A stretch of DNA of 64,000 nucleotides from an uncultured Thermoguttaceae bacterium (lineage in GTDB: Bacteria; Planctomycetota; Planctomycetia; Pirellulales; Thermoguttaceae). This document shows, piece after piece, positions 49,422 through 57,410 of the stretch. How positions within the stretch are numbered: position 1 is the stretch's first letter; each line of letters begins with the position of its first letter. The position numbers and the translations under genes are program-made. The stretch covers positions 58,034 through 122,033 of the forward strand of contig CALFBP010000001.1 of assembly GCA_937951625.1 (NCBI GenBank), in the 5' to 3' direction. The notes under the pieces were generated by a model. That model was given only the letters and a program-made list of their open reading frames with translations. It searched no databases and was not told where the DNA came from.

Positions 49422-50573
49422 TTATTGCCGCTCAAATAGGGCCTTGCGGATCTCTTCCTCGAAGGTCGCACTGGCTCGGAGCACGGCTTCGAACTGTTCT
49501 TTGCCTAGCGTGTACACTTCAAGCTCTTCCTTGGCGACCACGGTGGCGTTGCGTGGGGCCCCGGTGAGCAGGGCCGCTTCGCCGAAGAAGTTGCCGCGGC
49601 CCAAGGTGGCGACCGTGCGGCGTTTTCCGCCGTCCTCGACGATCACCTCGACCGAGCCATTGCGAATGACGTAGAACTTGTCGCCCGGGTCCCCTTGCCG
49701 CACGATGACCGCGCCGGCTGGGTGCCTTTCGGCAACCATCTGGTCGGCGACCTCGGTAAGCGTCCGCGGAGTCAGCCGGGCAAAGACAGGGCATTGCAAC
49801 AAAAACTCGCAAACCAGCGACGATTCCCGAACCACCACGTTCGATTTGATCCTCCCCTGCACCATGGTGATGATCCGGTCGGCGACGTCGAGAATGCGGT
49901 TGTCGTGCGTGACCATGAGGATCGTCGTGCGGTGTTCTCGCGCCAGCTCCTGGAAAAGCGTGACCACCTCGCGACCGGATTTTTCGTCCAAGGCGGCGGT
50001 CGGCTCGTCGGCCAGGACGAGTTGCGGGCCGTGGACCAGCCCTCGGGCAATGGCCACCCGCTGTTTCTGTCCGCCCGAAAGCGCGGCCGGTTTGTAGTGG
50101 ATGCGGTGGCCCAGGCCCAAGCGGGTCAGGAGTTCGGTAATCCGCGATTTCATCTCGGCGGCCGTATAATCGAAGAGTTCCAGCGCCATGCGGGCGTTCT
50201 GGAATGCCGTGAGGGAGGCGAAAAGGTTGTGGTGTTGGAAGATGAAACCGATTTTGCGCCTTAGCGCGATCAACTGCTCTGGCGAGGCACCATCGAGGCG
50301 GTGGCCCAACACCTCGACGGTCCCCTCTTGCACCGTGCGGAGCGTGCCGATGATCGTCAGCAGCGTGGTTTTGCCACCGCCGGATGGGCCGGTCATGATC
50401 ACGATCTCGCCTGGTGCGATCTCCAAATTGTTGTCGAACAGGACCTGGCTGCGGAGCGCTCCTTGGCCGAAATAATGCTGGAGGTTGGCGATCCGAATTG
50501 CATAACGGCCGTTGGGCGAAGCCTCGGGAGGTCTTGACAGGGTCGTTTCCACGCGGGGAAAAAAGTCGCTCAT
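49422..50573 (-). CDS. devA: DevA-type ABC transporter ATPase fused to a cyclic-nucleotide-binding domain
   Basis: This is a 383-residue fusion. Residues about 20-260 are an ABC ATPase of the lipoprotein/heterocyst-glycolipid (DevA/LolD/MacB) type: Walker A TGPSGGGKTT, Q loop FIFQHHNLF, signature LSGGQKQRVAIARGL, Walker B LVLADEPTAALD and MVTHDNRILDVAD. Residues about 275-380 are a cNMP-binding domain: FLLQCPVFARLTP, VIVRQGDPGDKFYVIRNGSVEV, and LGRGNFFGEAALLTGAPRNATV with the Glu-Ala phosphate-binding loop. Cyclic nucleotide control of the exporter is suggested. The frame continues upstream, but MSDFFPRVETTL at 50573 is the likely start. It is the last gene of devB-devC-devC-devA. Confidence 0.92.
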   Translation of the reverse strand: MSDFFPRVETTLSRPPEASPNGRYAIRIANLQHYFGQGALRSQVLFDNNLEIAPGEIVIMTGPSGGGKTTLLTIIGTLRTVQEGTVEVLGHRLDGASPEQLIALRRKIGFIFQHHNLFASLTAFQNARMALELFDYTAAEMKSRITELLTRLGLGHRIHYKPAALSGGQKQRVAIARGLVHGPQLVLADEPTAALDEKSGREVVTLFQELAREHRTTILMVTHDNRILDVADRIITMVQGRIKSNVVVRESSLVCEFLLQCPVFARLTPRTLTEVADQMVAERHPAGAVIVRQGDPGDKFYVIRNGSVEVIVEDGGKRRTVATLGRGNFFGEAALLTGAPRNATVVAKEELEVYTLGKEQFEAVLRASATFEEEIRKALFERQ

Positions 50574-50644
50574 AGGGCGTTTACCAGTTGGCTGTCGGTT
50601 TTCAACGTTTCGGGTCGGAAATCCAGCAGTGCGATCAGCGCCTA

Positions 50645-51811
50645 TCAAAACAAATCGGCAGGATCGGCGGCGAGTACTTTTCTCATCGCCAACACGCCCG
50701 AGCATAAACACATGGCCGCCGTTAAAACGAAAATGAACGCGGCCCGCGGCACGGTCAGCACCATCAGCAGGCCGGTCCCTCTCGCCAAAACGGCGTAGAT
50801 TCCCAGACTGACCAGCAGGCCGGGCAGGAAACTCAGGATCGACAGAAGCAACGCTTCCTCAAGCACGAAAAACATAAAGTACCGATTGCGGTAGCCCATG
50901 GCCTTGAGCGTGGCGAACTCGGGAATATGGTCGCTGATGTCGGCGCTGATGATCTGGTAGCACACGACCACGCCCACTAAGAAGCCGATCAACATGCCCA
51001 AGAAGAAAACGTAGCCGATGGGCGTGCTCTCATTCCAGAAAGCGATCTCGCGGTCGATGAAGGCTTGCTTCGTATAGACGCGAACATCGTCGGGCAGGAG
51101 GCGTTCGAGCGCAGCACGCACTTCCTCGACATCGGCCCCTTCGGCCACTTGAATCACGCCCAGGTCCACGGCACTGAGAGGATCCTTACCCGGCACGCGC
51201 CCTGGTAGAAACTTGGCGAAGTTCCGATCACTCAAAATCAAGTTCCCATCGGCCAGGAAGTCCGTACCCAGCTCGAACCAGCCCACCAGCCGCAAGGCAC
51301 GCTGGTTGAGCTCGACGACGGGCTGAACGGCCACGGGATCGGCGCCGCGGGGAATGCCATACAAGGGTTTGCTGCGGCGGTCGATCAGGGCCGTGCCGGG
51401 CTCTTGCAGGGCCTGGACATACCCGTTGATTTCGGGAATCGCCAGCACGGGATCGGACAAGGAAAAGGCCAACATGCGAATGGGGTGAATGGTCTCGCCC
51501 GAGGCCTTCCAGAGGACGCCGTAGAATTGAAGATAGAACGGATACGCGGCCTTGACACCTGGACAGCCCCTCGCCTGATAGATGCGCTGGCGGTCGAAAC
51601 GCTCGAAGGAAATGAGTCCCTTATGGGCCTTGCTGGCCAGGATCAAATCGGCATTGAGCTTTTGCGGGATTTGAATCGTGGTGTCGAACAGGGCGTTGCG
51701 GAACCCCAGTTCCGTGAACATCAGCACCACGGCGAACCCCACGCCCGCGAGCGCCACCGCCAAGCGTCGCCGATTGTGTGTCAGATTATACCAGGCCAGC
51801 GGGGTGCGCAT
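50645..51811 (-). CDS. devC: DevC-like ABC permease, second copy
   Basis: This 388-residue FtsX-type permease begins MRTPLAWYNLTHNRRRLAVA with a first membrane helix. A large extracytoplasmic domain follows, then three closely packed C-terminal helices (IGYVFFLGMLIGFLVGVVVC, LLLSILSFLPGLLVSLGIYAVLARG and a last segment ending RKVLAADPADLF). This is the DevC/MacB-like design. It shares the MxTPLAWYNL start and ADPADLF end with the adjacent permease, so the two are paralogues. They probably form a heterodimer in the DevBCA exporter. It is separated from the ATPase gene by 71 bases and from the other permease by 8. Confidence 0.9.
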   Translation of the reverse strand: MRTPLAWYNLTHNRRRLAVALAGVGFAVVLMFTELGFRNALFDTTIQIPQKLNADLILASKAHKGLISFERFDRQRIYQARGCPGVKAAYPFYLQFYGVLWKASGETIHPIRMLAFSLSDPVLAIPEINGYVQALQEPGTALIDRRSKPLYGIPRGADPVAVQPVVELNQRALRLVGWFELGTDFLADGNLILSDRNFAKFLPGRVPGKDPLSAVDLGVIQVAEGADVEEVRAALERLLPDDVRVYTKQAFIDREIAFWNESTPIGYVFFLGMLIGFLVGVVVCYQIISADISDHIPEFATLKAMGYRNRYFMFFVLEEALLLSILSFLPGLLVSLGIYAVLARGTGLLMVLTVPRAAFIFVLTAAMCLCSGVLAMRKVLAADPADLF

Positions 51812-51819
51812 GGCATCCT

Positions 51820-52983
51820 CTAAAACAAATCGGCCGGGTCCGCGCAGCGGAGCTTACGCAAGGCGAGCAAACCCGAGATGATGCACATGCCCAACGACAA
51901 GCCCAACACGCCAACGACCCGGACAGTCGTCATGTCCAACGGCAGGCGGGTCTTCCAGGCCGTGAGCATGTACAACCCCTGGGACACGGCCAAGCCAGGC
52001 ACAAATCCGAGGAGGGCCAGGATCACGGCTTGAGCGAGCACGACACGCGACAGAAATCCGTCAGAATAGCCCATGGCCTTCAGCGTGGCGTATTCCGGCA
52101 AGTGATTGGTCACGTCGCTCGACAGGACCTGATACACGATCACGCTTCCGACGACCAGGGCCACAGCCACGCCCATGCTGAAGATCAGCCCGATCGATTG
52201 CTGCCAAAGCCACACCCAACGTTCGTGTTGAATCACTTGGTCGCGGGTAAACACATCCACATCTACGGCCCCTTGCTCGGCAAAACGGCGGCGGAGTTCC
52301 TCGCGGACCGCGGCTGGGTCGGATTGAGGCTCGACGCGGACCAGGCCAAGGCTGACGTGCCCGGAGGGCCAAAAAGGTTGGAGGCGGCGGAAGCCCTCGT
52401 GGCTGAGCACGACCATGCCATCGGCGTCGAAGGTGGTGCCGAGCCGGAAGTGCCCGACAATCCGCACCCAGCGACGTTCCAGCTCGGCTTCCGTGCCAAT
52501 GTCTTGGTCGCCGAACTCCCTGCCGTTGACCGGATCGAACTCTGCCCGGGACGCCCGATCGATGAGCAAGAACTCCGGCGCGGTCAACAGGCGGATTTTG
52601 GTCTGGAGTTCCGCATTGGAAAAGATCGGGGCGTCGGGAGACACCCCCAGGGCGAGGATCGGCCGGGTCGCCCCGCGGGCCGATTGCCAGCGGAAGTAGC
52701 TGAGCCACAACCCGCTCACGCCCGACACGCCGGGCAGCGACGCCGCCTGATCCAGACGCATTCGAGGAAATGGCCGGGACTGAGAGAGCCGGGCGGAATT
52801 GCGGGAACGGATCAAAATATCGAAGTCCAACGACTCGTAGACCAACGAAGCCGTTCGTTCCGCCGTGCCACGAAAGCCGAGTTGGAGGAAAATCAGCACG
52901 ACGGCGAACATTACCCCCGCCACGGCCGCGACCGTCCGCACCTTGTGGTGGGCCAGGTTGTACCATGCCAAGGGCGTCTTCAT
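51820..52983 (-). CDS. devC: DevC-like ABC permease, first copy
   Basis: This 387-residue permease has the same layout as the copy downstream. It begins MKTPLAWYNLAHHKVRTVAA and ends in RKLRCADPADLF. Three C-terminal helices (IGLIFSMGVAVALVVGSVIVY, AVILALLGFVPGLAVSQGLYM and a final one) and an N-terminal helix flank a periplasmic domain. Its start overlaps the devB stop by four bases (ATGA), so the subunits are translationally coupled. The divergence between the two copies suggests a heterodimeric channel. Confidence 0.9.
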   Translation of the reverse strand: MKTPLAWYNLAHHKVRTVAAVAGVMFAVVLIFLQLGFRGTAERTASLVYESLDFDILIRSRNSARLSQSRPFPRMRLDQAASLPGVSGVSGLWLSYFRWQSARGATRPILALGVSPDAPIFSNAELQTKIRLLTAPEFLLIDRASRAEFDPVNGREFGDQDIGTEAELERRWVRIVGHFRLGTTFDADGMVVLSHEGFRRLQPFWPSGHVSLGLVRVEPQSDPAAVREELRRRFAEQGAVDVDVFTRDQVIQHERWVWLWQQSIGLIFSMGVAVALVVGSVIVYQVLSSDVTNHLPEYATLKAMGYSDGFLSRVVLAQAVILALLGFVPGLAVSQGLYMLTAWKTRLPLDMTTVRVVGVLGLSLGMCIISGLLALRKLRCADPADLF

Positions 52984-54176
52984 GGGCCGAGCGGGGCGAA
53001 CTGCACCTCGACTTGCAAGTGGATGAAGTCGCCAGCGATTTTGCTTCCCTCGGGATCGAGGTCCACGCGGACCTCGATCACGTGCCGATCCGCCGGAGCC
53101 AGCGGATCGAGCGATTTCAGTTCGGGCCGGGCGATGGTCTTTCCGATCCGCGACACCGTGCCGCTCAGACCCGTCGCGTCGTAGGGGCTGGGAAAGGCCC
53201 GGCTGAACACCCGGGCCTCTTGACCCTCGCGGATGCGTTTGACGTCGGCTTCGTAAACCTCGGCCAGGGCAACCATCTGACGGCGATCAGCAAGTTGAAG
53301 GACCGGAGTCGGGCCCACCGTCTCCCCCGGACGCAAAAAGATTTTCAGCACCGTGCCATCGATGGGCGCACGCAGAATCGTTCGCTCCCATTGAGCCTGG
53401 GCAAGTTCTTCCCGTTTCTTGAGGGATTCGAGGGCGATCGTACTGAGGGTCTGCTGCTTGGCGGCCAACGCGGCTTCCAAGTCTGCCTCGGCGGCGGCCA
53501 CAGCGAGTTTGCCTGCTTGGCGGCCCTTCTCCAAGGCCAGTTCCGCCGCCTTAAGTTCTGCCTCGGCCTTGGCCACAGCAAGCGCCTGTTCTTCCCGTTC
53601 CTGAGACGAAACGAGATCGGTCGAGGCGAGCTCATCGAGCCGCCGTCTCGTCGCCTGCGCCAAGGCGAGGTTCTGCCGCAGGACTGCCACCTTGCTTTCC
53701 TCGACGCGAAGGTCCAACTCGTAGTTTCTGGCCTGATTCAGGGCTGCCTTGGCGGCGGCGACGCGGGCGTCGGCCAGTTTCTCCTCGGCGGCTCGGCGCG
53801 ACTCGGCCTCCAATCGCTGGCTGCGGTAGGCCTGAAGCTCTAACTCGCGGAGTCCGCGACTGTCGAGCGTCGCCAGGGGATCGCTCTTGCGGACCTCGGC
53901 GTTCTCCTCGACCGCCAGCGATTCAAGCCGGTCGCCCGGCAAGGCGCTGACGTCGATCACTTTGCCGGCCGGTTCCAACCGGCCGAGGGCCACAGGCCCC
54001 CGTTCGCCTGCGACTTCCCCCCGCGACCGGCCACGTTCCCCGCCCGCTCCAGGGCTTGGACCGGAACGCATAGAGCGGTCCGTCCACAAAGATGGTATCC
54101 CCGAATCGCGAAGCCACCAACCGAGGGCCGCGAACACAACTGCAATGCATGCAAACCAGGCAACACGACGAAACAT
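52980..54176 (-). CDS. devB: DevB-like membrane fusion protein (HlyD family)
   Basis: This is a 398-residue periplasmic adaptor. It has one membrane helix (residues about 3-22, RRVAWFACIAVVFAALGWWL), a Gly/Arg/Ser-rich linker, a lipoyl-like half (GRLEPAGKVIDVSALPGDRL), a long coiled-coil hairpin rich in Ala, Glu and Leu (about 120-260), and the second lipoyl half with LRAPIDGTVLKIFLRPGETV. A beta-barrel end finishes with VEVRVDLDPEG. This is the DevB type that links a DevCA pump to an outer-membrane tunnel. A TTG at 54218 opens the frame earlier, but the ATG at 54176 is better. It is first in the operon. Confidence 0.92.
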   Translation of the reverse strand: MFRRVAWFACIAVVFAALGWWLRDSGIPSLWTDRSMRSGPSPGAGGERGRSRGEVAGERGPVALGRLEPAGKVIDVSALPGDRLESLAVEENAEVRKSDPLATLDSRGLRELELQAYRSQRLEAESRRAAEEKLADARVAAAKAALNQARNYELDLRVEESKVAVLRQNLALAQATRRRLDELASTDLVSSQEREEQALAVAKAEAELKAAELALEKGRQAGKLAVAAAEADLEAALAAKQQTLSTIALESLKKREELAQAQWERTILRAPIDGTVLKIFLRPGETVGPTPVLQLADRRQMVALAEVYEADVKRIREGQEARVFSRAFPSPYDATGLSGTVSRIGKTIARPELKSLDPLAPADRHVIEVRVDLDPEGSKIAGDFIHLQVEVQFAPLGP

Positions 54177-54416
54177 TGCGGCCAAATCCTCTGCGCCGAC
54201 AGCCACGTGACCGCTCAAGTCTAGGCTCCGTTAGCAGGAGGGGGAAGCGGATCGTGATCAACCTTGGCGCCGGGACGGATCGGGAAATGCCGCCTTTGCC
54301 GATGATGCGGGTGTTTGAGACCCGAGGCCCGCCCTCCGTTCCCGCAAACGATTCCTAACGGCCCTTTTGACCCGGGCACTGCTTTGGATCGGCCCCGTCC
54401 TGAACCAGACGACCTA

Positions 54417-55430
54417 TTACGGCCCGTGCGCTCGCGCGTAGTCTCGCAGGGCAAGGAGATTTTGTGGGGGCGTGTCGCGGGGAACTTCGCAGCCCGCGCC
54501 GACAATATAACGCGGCCCCACCTCCCGGTGGCATTGGGCAATCGCGGTGGTGACCGTGGCCGGGTCAGCATTGCGCAGGACTTTAACGGGATCGATGTTG
54601 CCCAGAAGCGTCTGATTCGGGCCCATCGTTTCGCGGGCCTTGGCCATCGAGACCATGAAGTCCAGGTCCACGATCTCGCAGCCCAACTCGCCCATCCCCT
54701 TGAGAATCCGGCTGGTGTTGCCGCAAATGTGCAGACGAACGCGGGTGCCCAGGGCGTGCAAACCGTCGACGAGACGTTTTTCATAAGGCCAGACGAATTC
54801 CTCGTAGATTTGCGGGCCGACCAGCGAGGCGGCCGCATCGCCCACGCCGATCAGGTCCACCCCGGCCTCGACCTGCGCTTTGGCGAACTTGAGCCCTAAA
54901 TCCAGAACGAACTCGAATAGATCGCGAACGAAGATTGGATCGTCGTAGAAGTCGAGCATCAGGCGGTTGATGCCGCGGAGATCGGCCGCCTCGGCGCAGG
55001 GCCCCTCGATCCAGCCCTCGATCGCGAGCTGCTTTCCCACTTTGTCGCGAAACAAGGCGTTGGCCCGAACACGATCGAGCATCCTCCCGCCCGCCAGCGG
55101 ATCGGGTGGCTTGAGCCGGGCCAGCACGGTCTTGTCCGCCAACAAGGAGTTGTTCTCATCGACCGCCGGTGGTTGATTGTCGAAGTACTGAACCGCCGCC
55201 CCGCAATCGGCCGCCTCACGGGCGGGATCCGAAATGCTGGAAACGTAATCGAAGCCGAAGTCCTCGGCCGTGCGCAATTGGGCCTCCACGAGCACCCGGT
55301 AGTCCGAGGCATACCGCCCGTAAGGCTGGCCAATGTGGTCGGCCGCAAACATCATCGTGATCGGCATATTGGGGAGATGATCCACCGGCCGACCCTCCAT
55401 CATCGCAAGCACGCGTTCATAGCCGTTCAT
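54417..55430 (-). CDS. Uroporphyrinogen decarboxylase-family methyltransferase (MtaA/MtbA-like)
   Basis: The 337-residue protein has the UROD barrel fold but the zinc methyltransferase motif of corrinoid enzymes: LHICGNTS and GAGCEVPRDTP give the HxC...C set that binds zinc. GVDLIGVGDAAASLVGPQIYEEFVWPY and LGNIDPVKVL are usual for MtaA/CmuA-like proteins. Such enzymes move a methyl group between a corrinoid protein and a thiol such as coenzyme M or another carrier. A haem role is unlikely because of the His-Cys pair. The ATG at 55430 has a GAGG site. A DUF1638 gene precedes it by 120 bases; a corrinoid protein is not in the window. Confidence 0.85.
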   Translation of the reverse strand: MNGYERVLAMMEGRPVDHLPNMPITMMFAADHIGQPYGRYASDYRVLVEAQLRTAEDFGFDYVSSISDPAREAADCGAAVQYFDNQPPAVDENNSLLADKTVLARLKPPDPLAGGRMLDRVRANALFRDKVGKQLAIEGWIEGPCAEAADLRGINRLMLDFYDDPIFVRDLFEFVLDLGLKFAKAQVEAGVDLIGVGDAAASLVGPQIYEEFVWPYEKRLVDGLHALGTRVRLHICGNTSRILKGMGELGCEIVDLDFMVSMAKARETMGPNQTLLGNIDPVKVLRNADPATVTTAIAQCHREVGPRYIVGAGCEVPRDTPPQNLLALRDYARAHGP

Positions 55431-55550
55431 TCGTGGAGCCTCACGATCCCTGACTGTTCGAAGAAGGGTATCCGCTAGTTGTGGGATTCCCGCCGTGGAC
55501 CGTCTGTCGAAGACCTCCGAGGTACCTCGTGGCGGGAAGACGGGGGTTCA

Positions 55551-56300
55551 CTATGGTGCCGCGGGAACTGCTTTGATGATCGAATCGTCGAAACTCGGCG
55601 CCACGCGGTGGCCCGGCGGGACGACGAGGAATCGCTCAGCGTCCCAGGGGCCATCGACCAAGGCTTGAAATAAGGTCATGTCGCCGGCGAGTTTTTCGTA
55701 TTTCCAACCCTTTTCCGCCGCCCGCTCTTTGGCCCGACGCTCGAAGCGGTCGTCCGGCTCGATCCCCATGTCAATATACGTGATTCCGCTGTAGTTCCGC
55801 AGGATGTTGCAAAGCTGCTCGTAGAGGAATTTGGCGTTGTCTTCGCCGTACTTGGCCGCCATTTCCTCGTAGGACAGAAGCATGCCGCTTTTGGCCGCGA
55901 TCGAATCGGGACTATGTTGTTGGGTGTTCTCGCCGCGCTCGATCCAGCCACTGGTTTGGAAATAGACGCCCGGGTGGGACTGAAAATACTCCCAATATCG
56001 CTCTTTGCTGCCGAGAAACAACGTGATGCAATCGTGCGCTCGGGGAATCACGAGGGGAATCGACGGCGCCGTCAAACCCACCAGCCCGTTGTTGCACAGC
56101 GCATAGCCGAACAAAACGGCCTCATAGGCTGACGTATTGACCGAAGCCAAGGCCTCCTGAAGCCGACGTCCCATCCCCTCATGCCCAATGTCGTGCAGTC
56201 CCTTCGGCAAAAACTCCACGTCCACCTGGTTGACGCTCCGCGCGACGACCGCGCATATCTCCCGGTATAAGATTTCGCAAGCTAAAAGTTTCAGTCGCAC
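55551..56300 (-). CDS. DUF1638-family protein
   Basis: The 249-residue protein begins (from a GTG) MRLKLLACEILYREICAVVA, the usual start of DUF1638. It continues with VDVEFLPKGLHDIG, LFGYALCNNGLVGL, VIPRAHDCITLFLGSKERYW and IDMGIEPDDRF. Function is not established. Members often sit with MtaA-like and corrinoid methyltransferase genes, as here, and are suspected to support methylamine or methoxy-type methyl transfer or its corrinoid cofactor. It is probably the first gene of a two-gene operon. Confidence 0.8.
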   Translation of the reverse strand: MRLKLLACEILYREICAVVARSVNQVDVEFLPKGLHDIGHEGMGRRLQEALASVNTSAYEAVLFGYALCNNGLVGLTAPSIPLVIPRAHDCITLFLGSKERYWEYFQSHPGVYFQTSGWIERGENTQQHSPDSIAAKSGMLLSYEEMAAKYGEDNAKFLYEQLCNILRNYSGITYIDMGIEPDDRFERRAKERAAEKGWKYEKLAGDMTLFQALVDGPWDAERFLVVPPGHRVAPSFDDSIIKAVPAAP

Positions 56301-57410
56301 GGCACTGGTTCACATCGGGCGTTACGAGGCCACGAAAGGGCCATTATAGCTGGGAATCGTCCCTACCGCAGCTCTCTTCCGTGAGCGAGAAAAACAAGCA
56401 AATAAGTCGGACGATTCACAATTTCCAAGTCGAGACTTTTCAGTCGGCTCTCCTGAAACCTCGGTCTTGCGCGCGTTTTTGCCTCAGACGTAAGCTATTT
56501 GGCGATCAATGGTTAAGACCTTGCCAAATGCTAATTCATGTTGGGCAAATGACAACAAACCAATCGGGGAATGTTCTTTTTGGACCTTACGCAGACAAGC
56601 TGGAAAACACTAGCGATCAGGCAAAATAGCTAGTATCATGAACCCGAGTTTGGTTTCAAAACTTTAACGGCTAAGAAAATGGCAACCAAGACCATCGGTG
56701 TATATGAAGACCACCAGCGATGACGGCTTTGGCGGAGCATTTTAACAAGATGGCGAAACGGAAAGTCAAGTATTGGCTGCAGAGGTAGATCTTCTCGTCG
56801 CCATTTTTGTAGGCATCCGAATAATTAATTGCTGGCGAGGATGCGTGCTCAGCCACGATCAAGGTTTCATTAATCTCTACGAGAACCCCTTGTGGGTGGT
56901 TTTAGTCCACTTAGTACAGTGGTGATACGACGAGGCGACAAAACGATTGTTGGAGTCAGTCTACAGGTGTCCCTGCAATTACTGGATTTTCAAAACACGG
57001 AAGCAGGTTTAATAACCTTTGCTTGCGGTGATGAGGCACTGATAGGACGGAGCAAATAACTTCCTGTGCGGAGGGAACTAAATCGGCTGAGGAGGATGTT
57101 TCGACTGAATCGATGGCGCGGAGAAGCCGGTCCTATCGCCGTAAGCTAAAGCAAGGCGAGGAAGAACGCCGATATGGCCGGAGAAACCGCTCAGTCGACT
57201 GCCGCCATTTTGGGGGGTCGATCATCGAATTCTCCTCGGCGAGTTGTGGAAGTCGCGATGTAAGGTTGGATTCCCTGCCCTGGGGATGATTGTCGGGGCG
57301 TCGAGATTCGACCAGAGGTGGGGTAGCCCAACGTAGGAACCCGTCGAGGATGGATTCGTAAGTGCGGAGATCGATTTGGCGAGACTGCGGTGGTTTGACT
57401 TCCCGTAACA
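56301..57410. other. Long A/T-richer non-coding region before the FAAL-PKS locus
   Basis: These 1.1 kb look clearly richer in A and T than the flanks, especially at 56380-57070. Open frames inside (on both strands, the longest about 100 codons near 57133-57435) contain nothing recognisable. It must include the regulatory region for the FAAL gene. No transposase remnant, repeat or attachment site was identified. Confidence 0.4.

Noticed and set aside
56671..56862. A 63-codon minus-strand frame in the A/T-rich gap
   Set aside because: No similarity to any family I know and no start signals; treated as chance.
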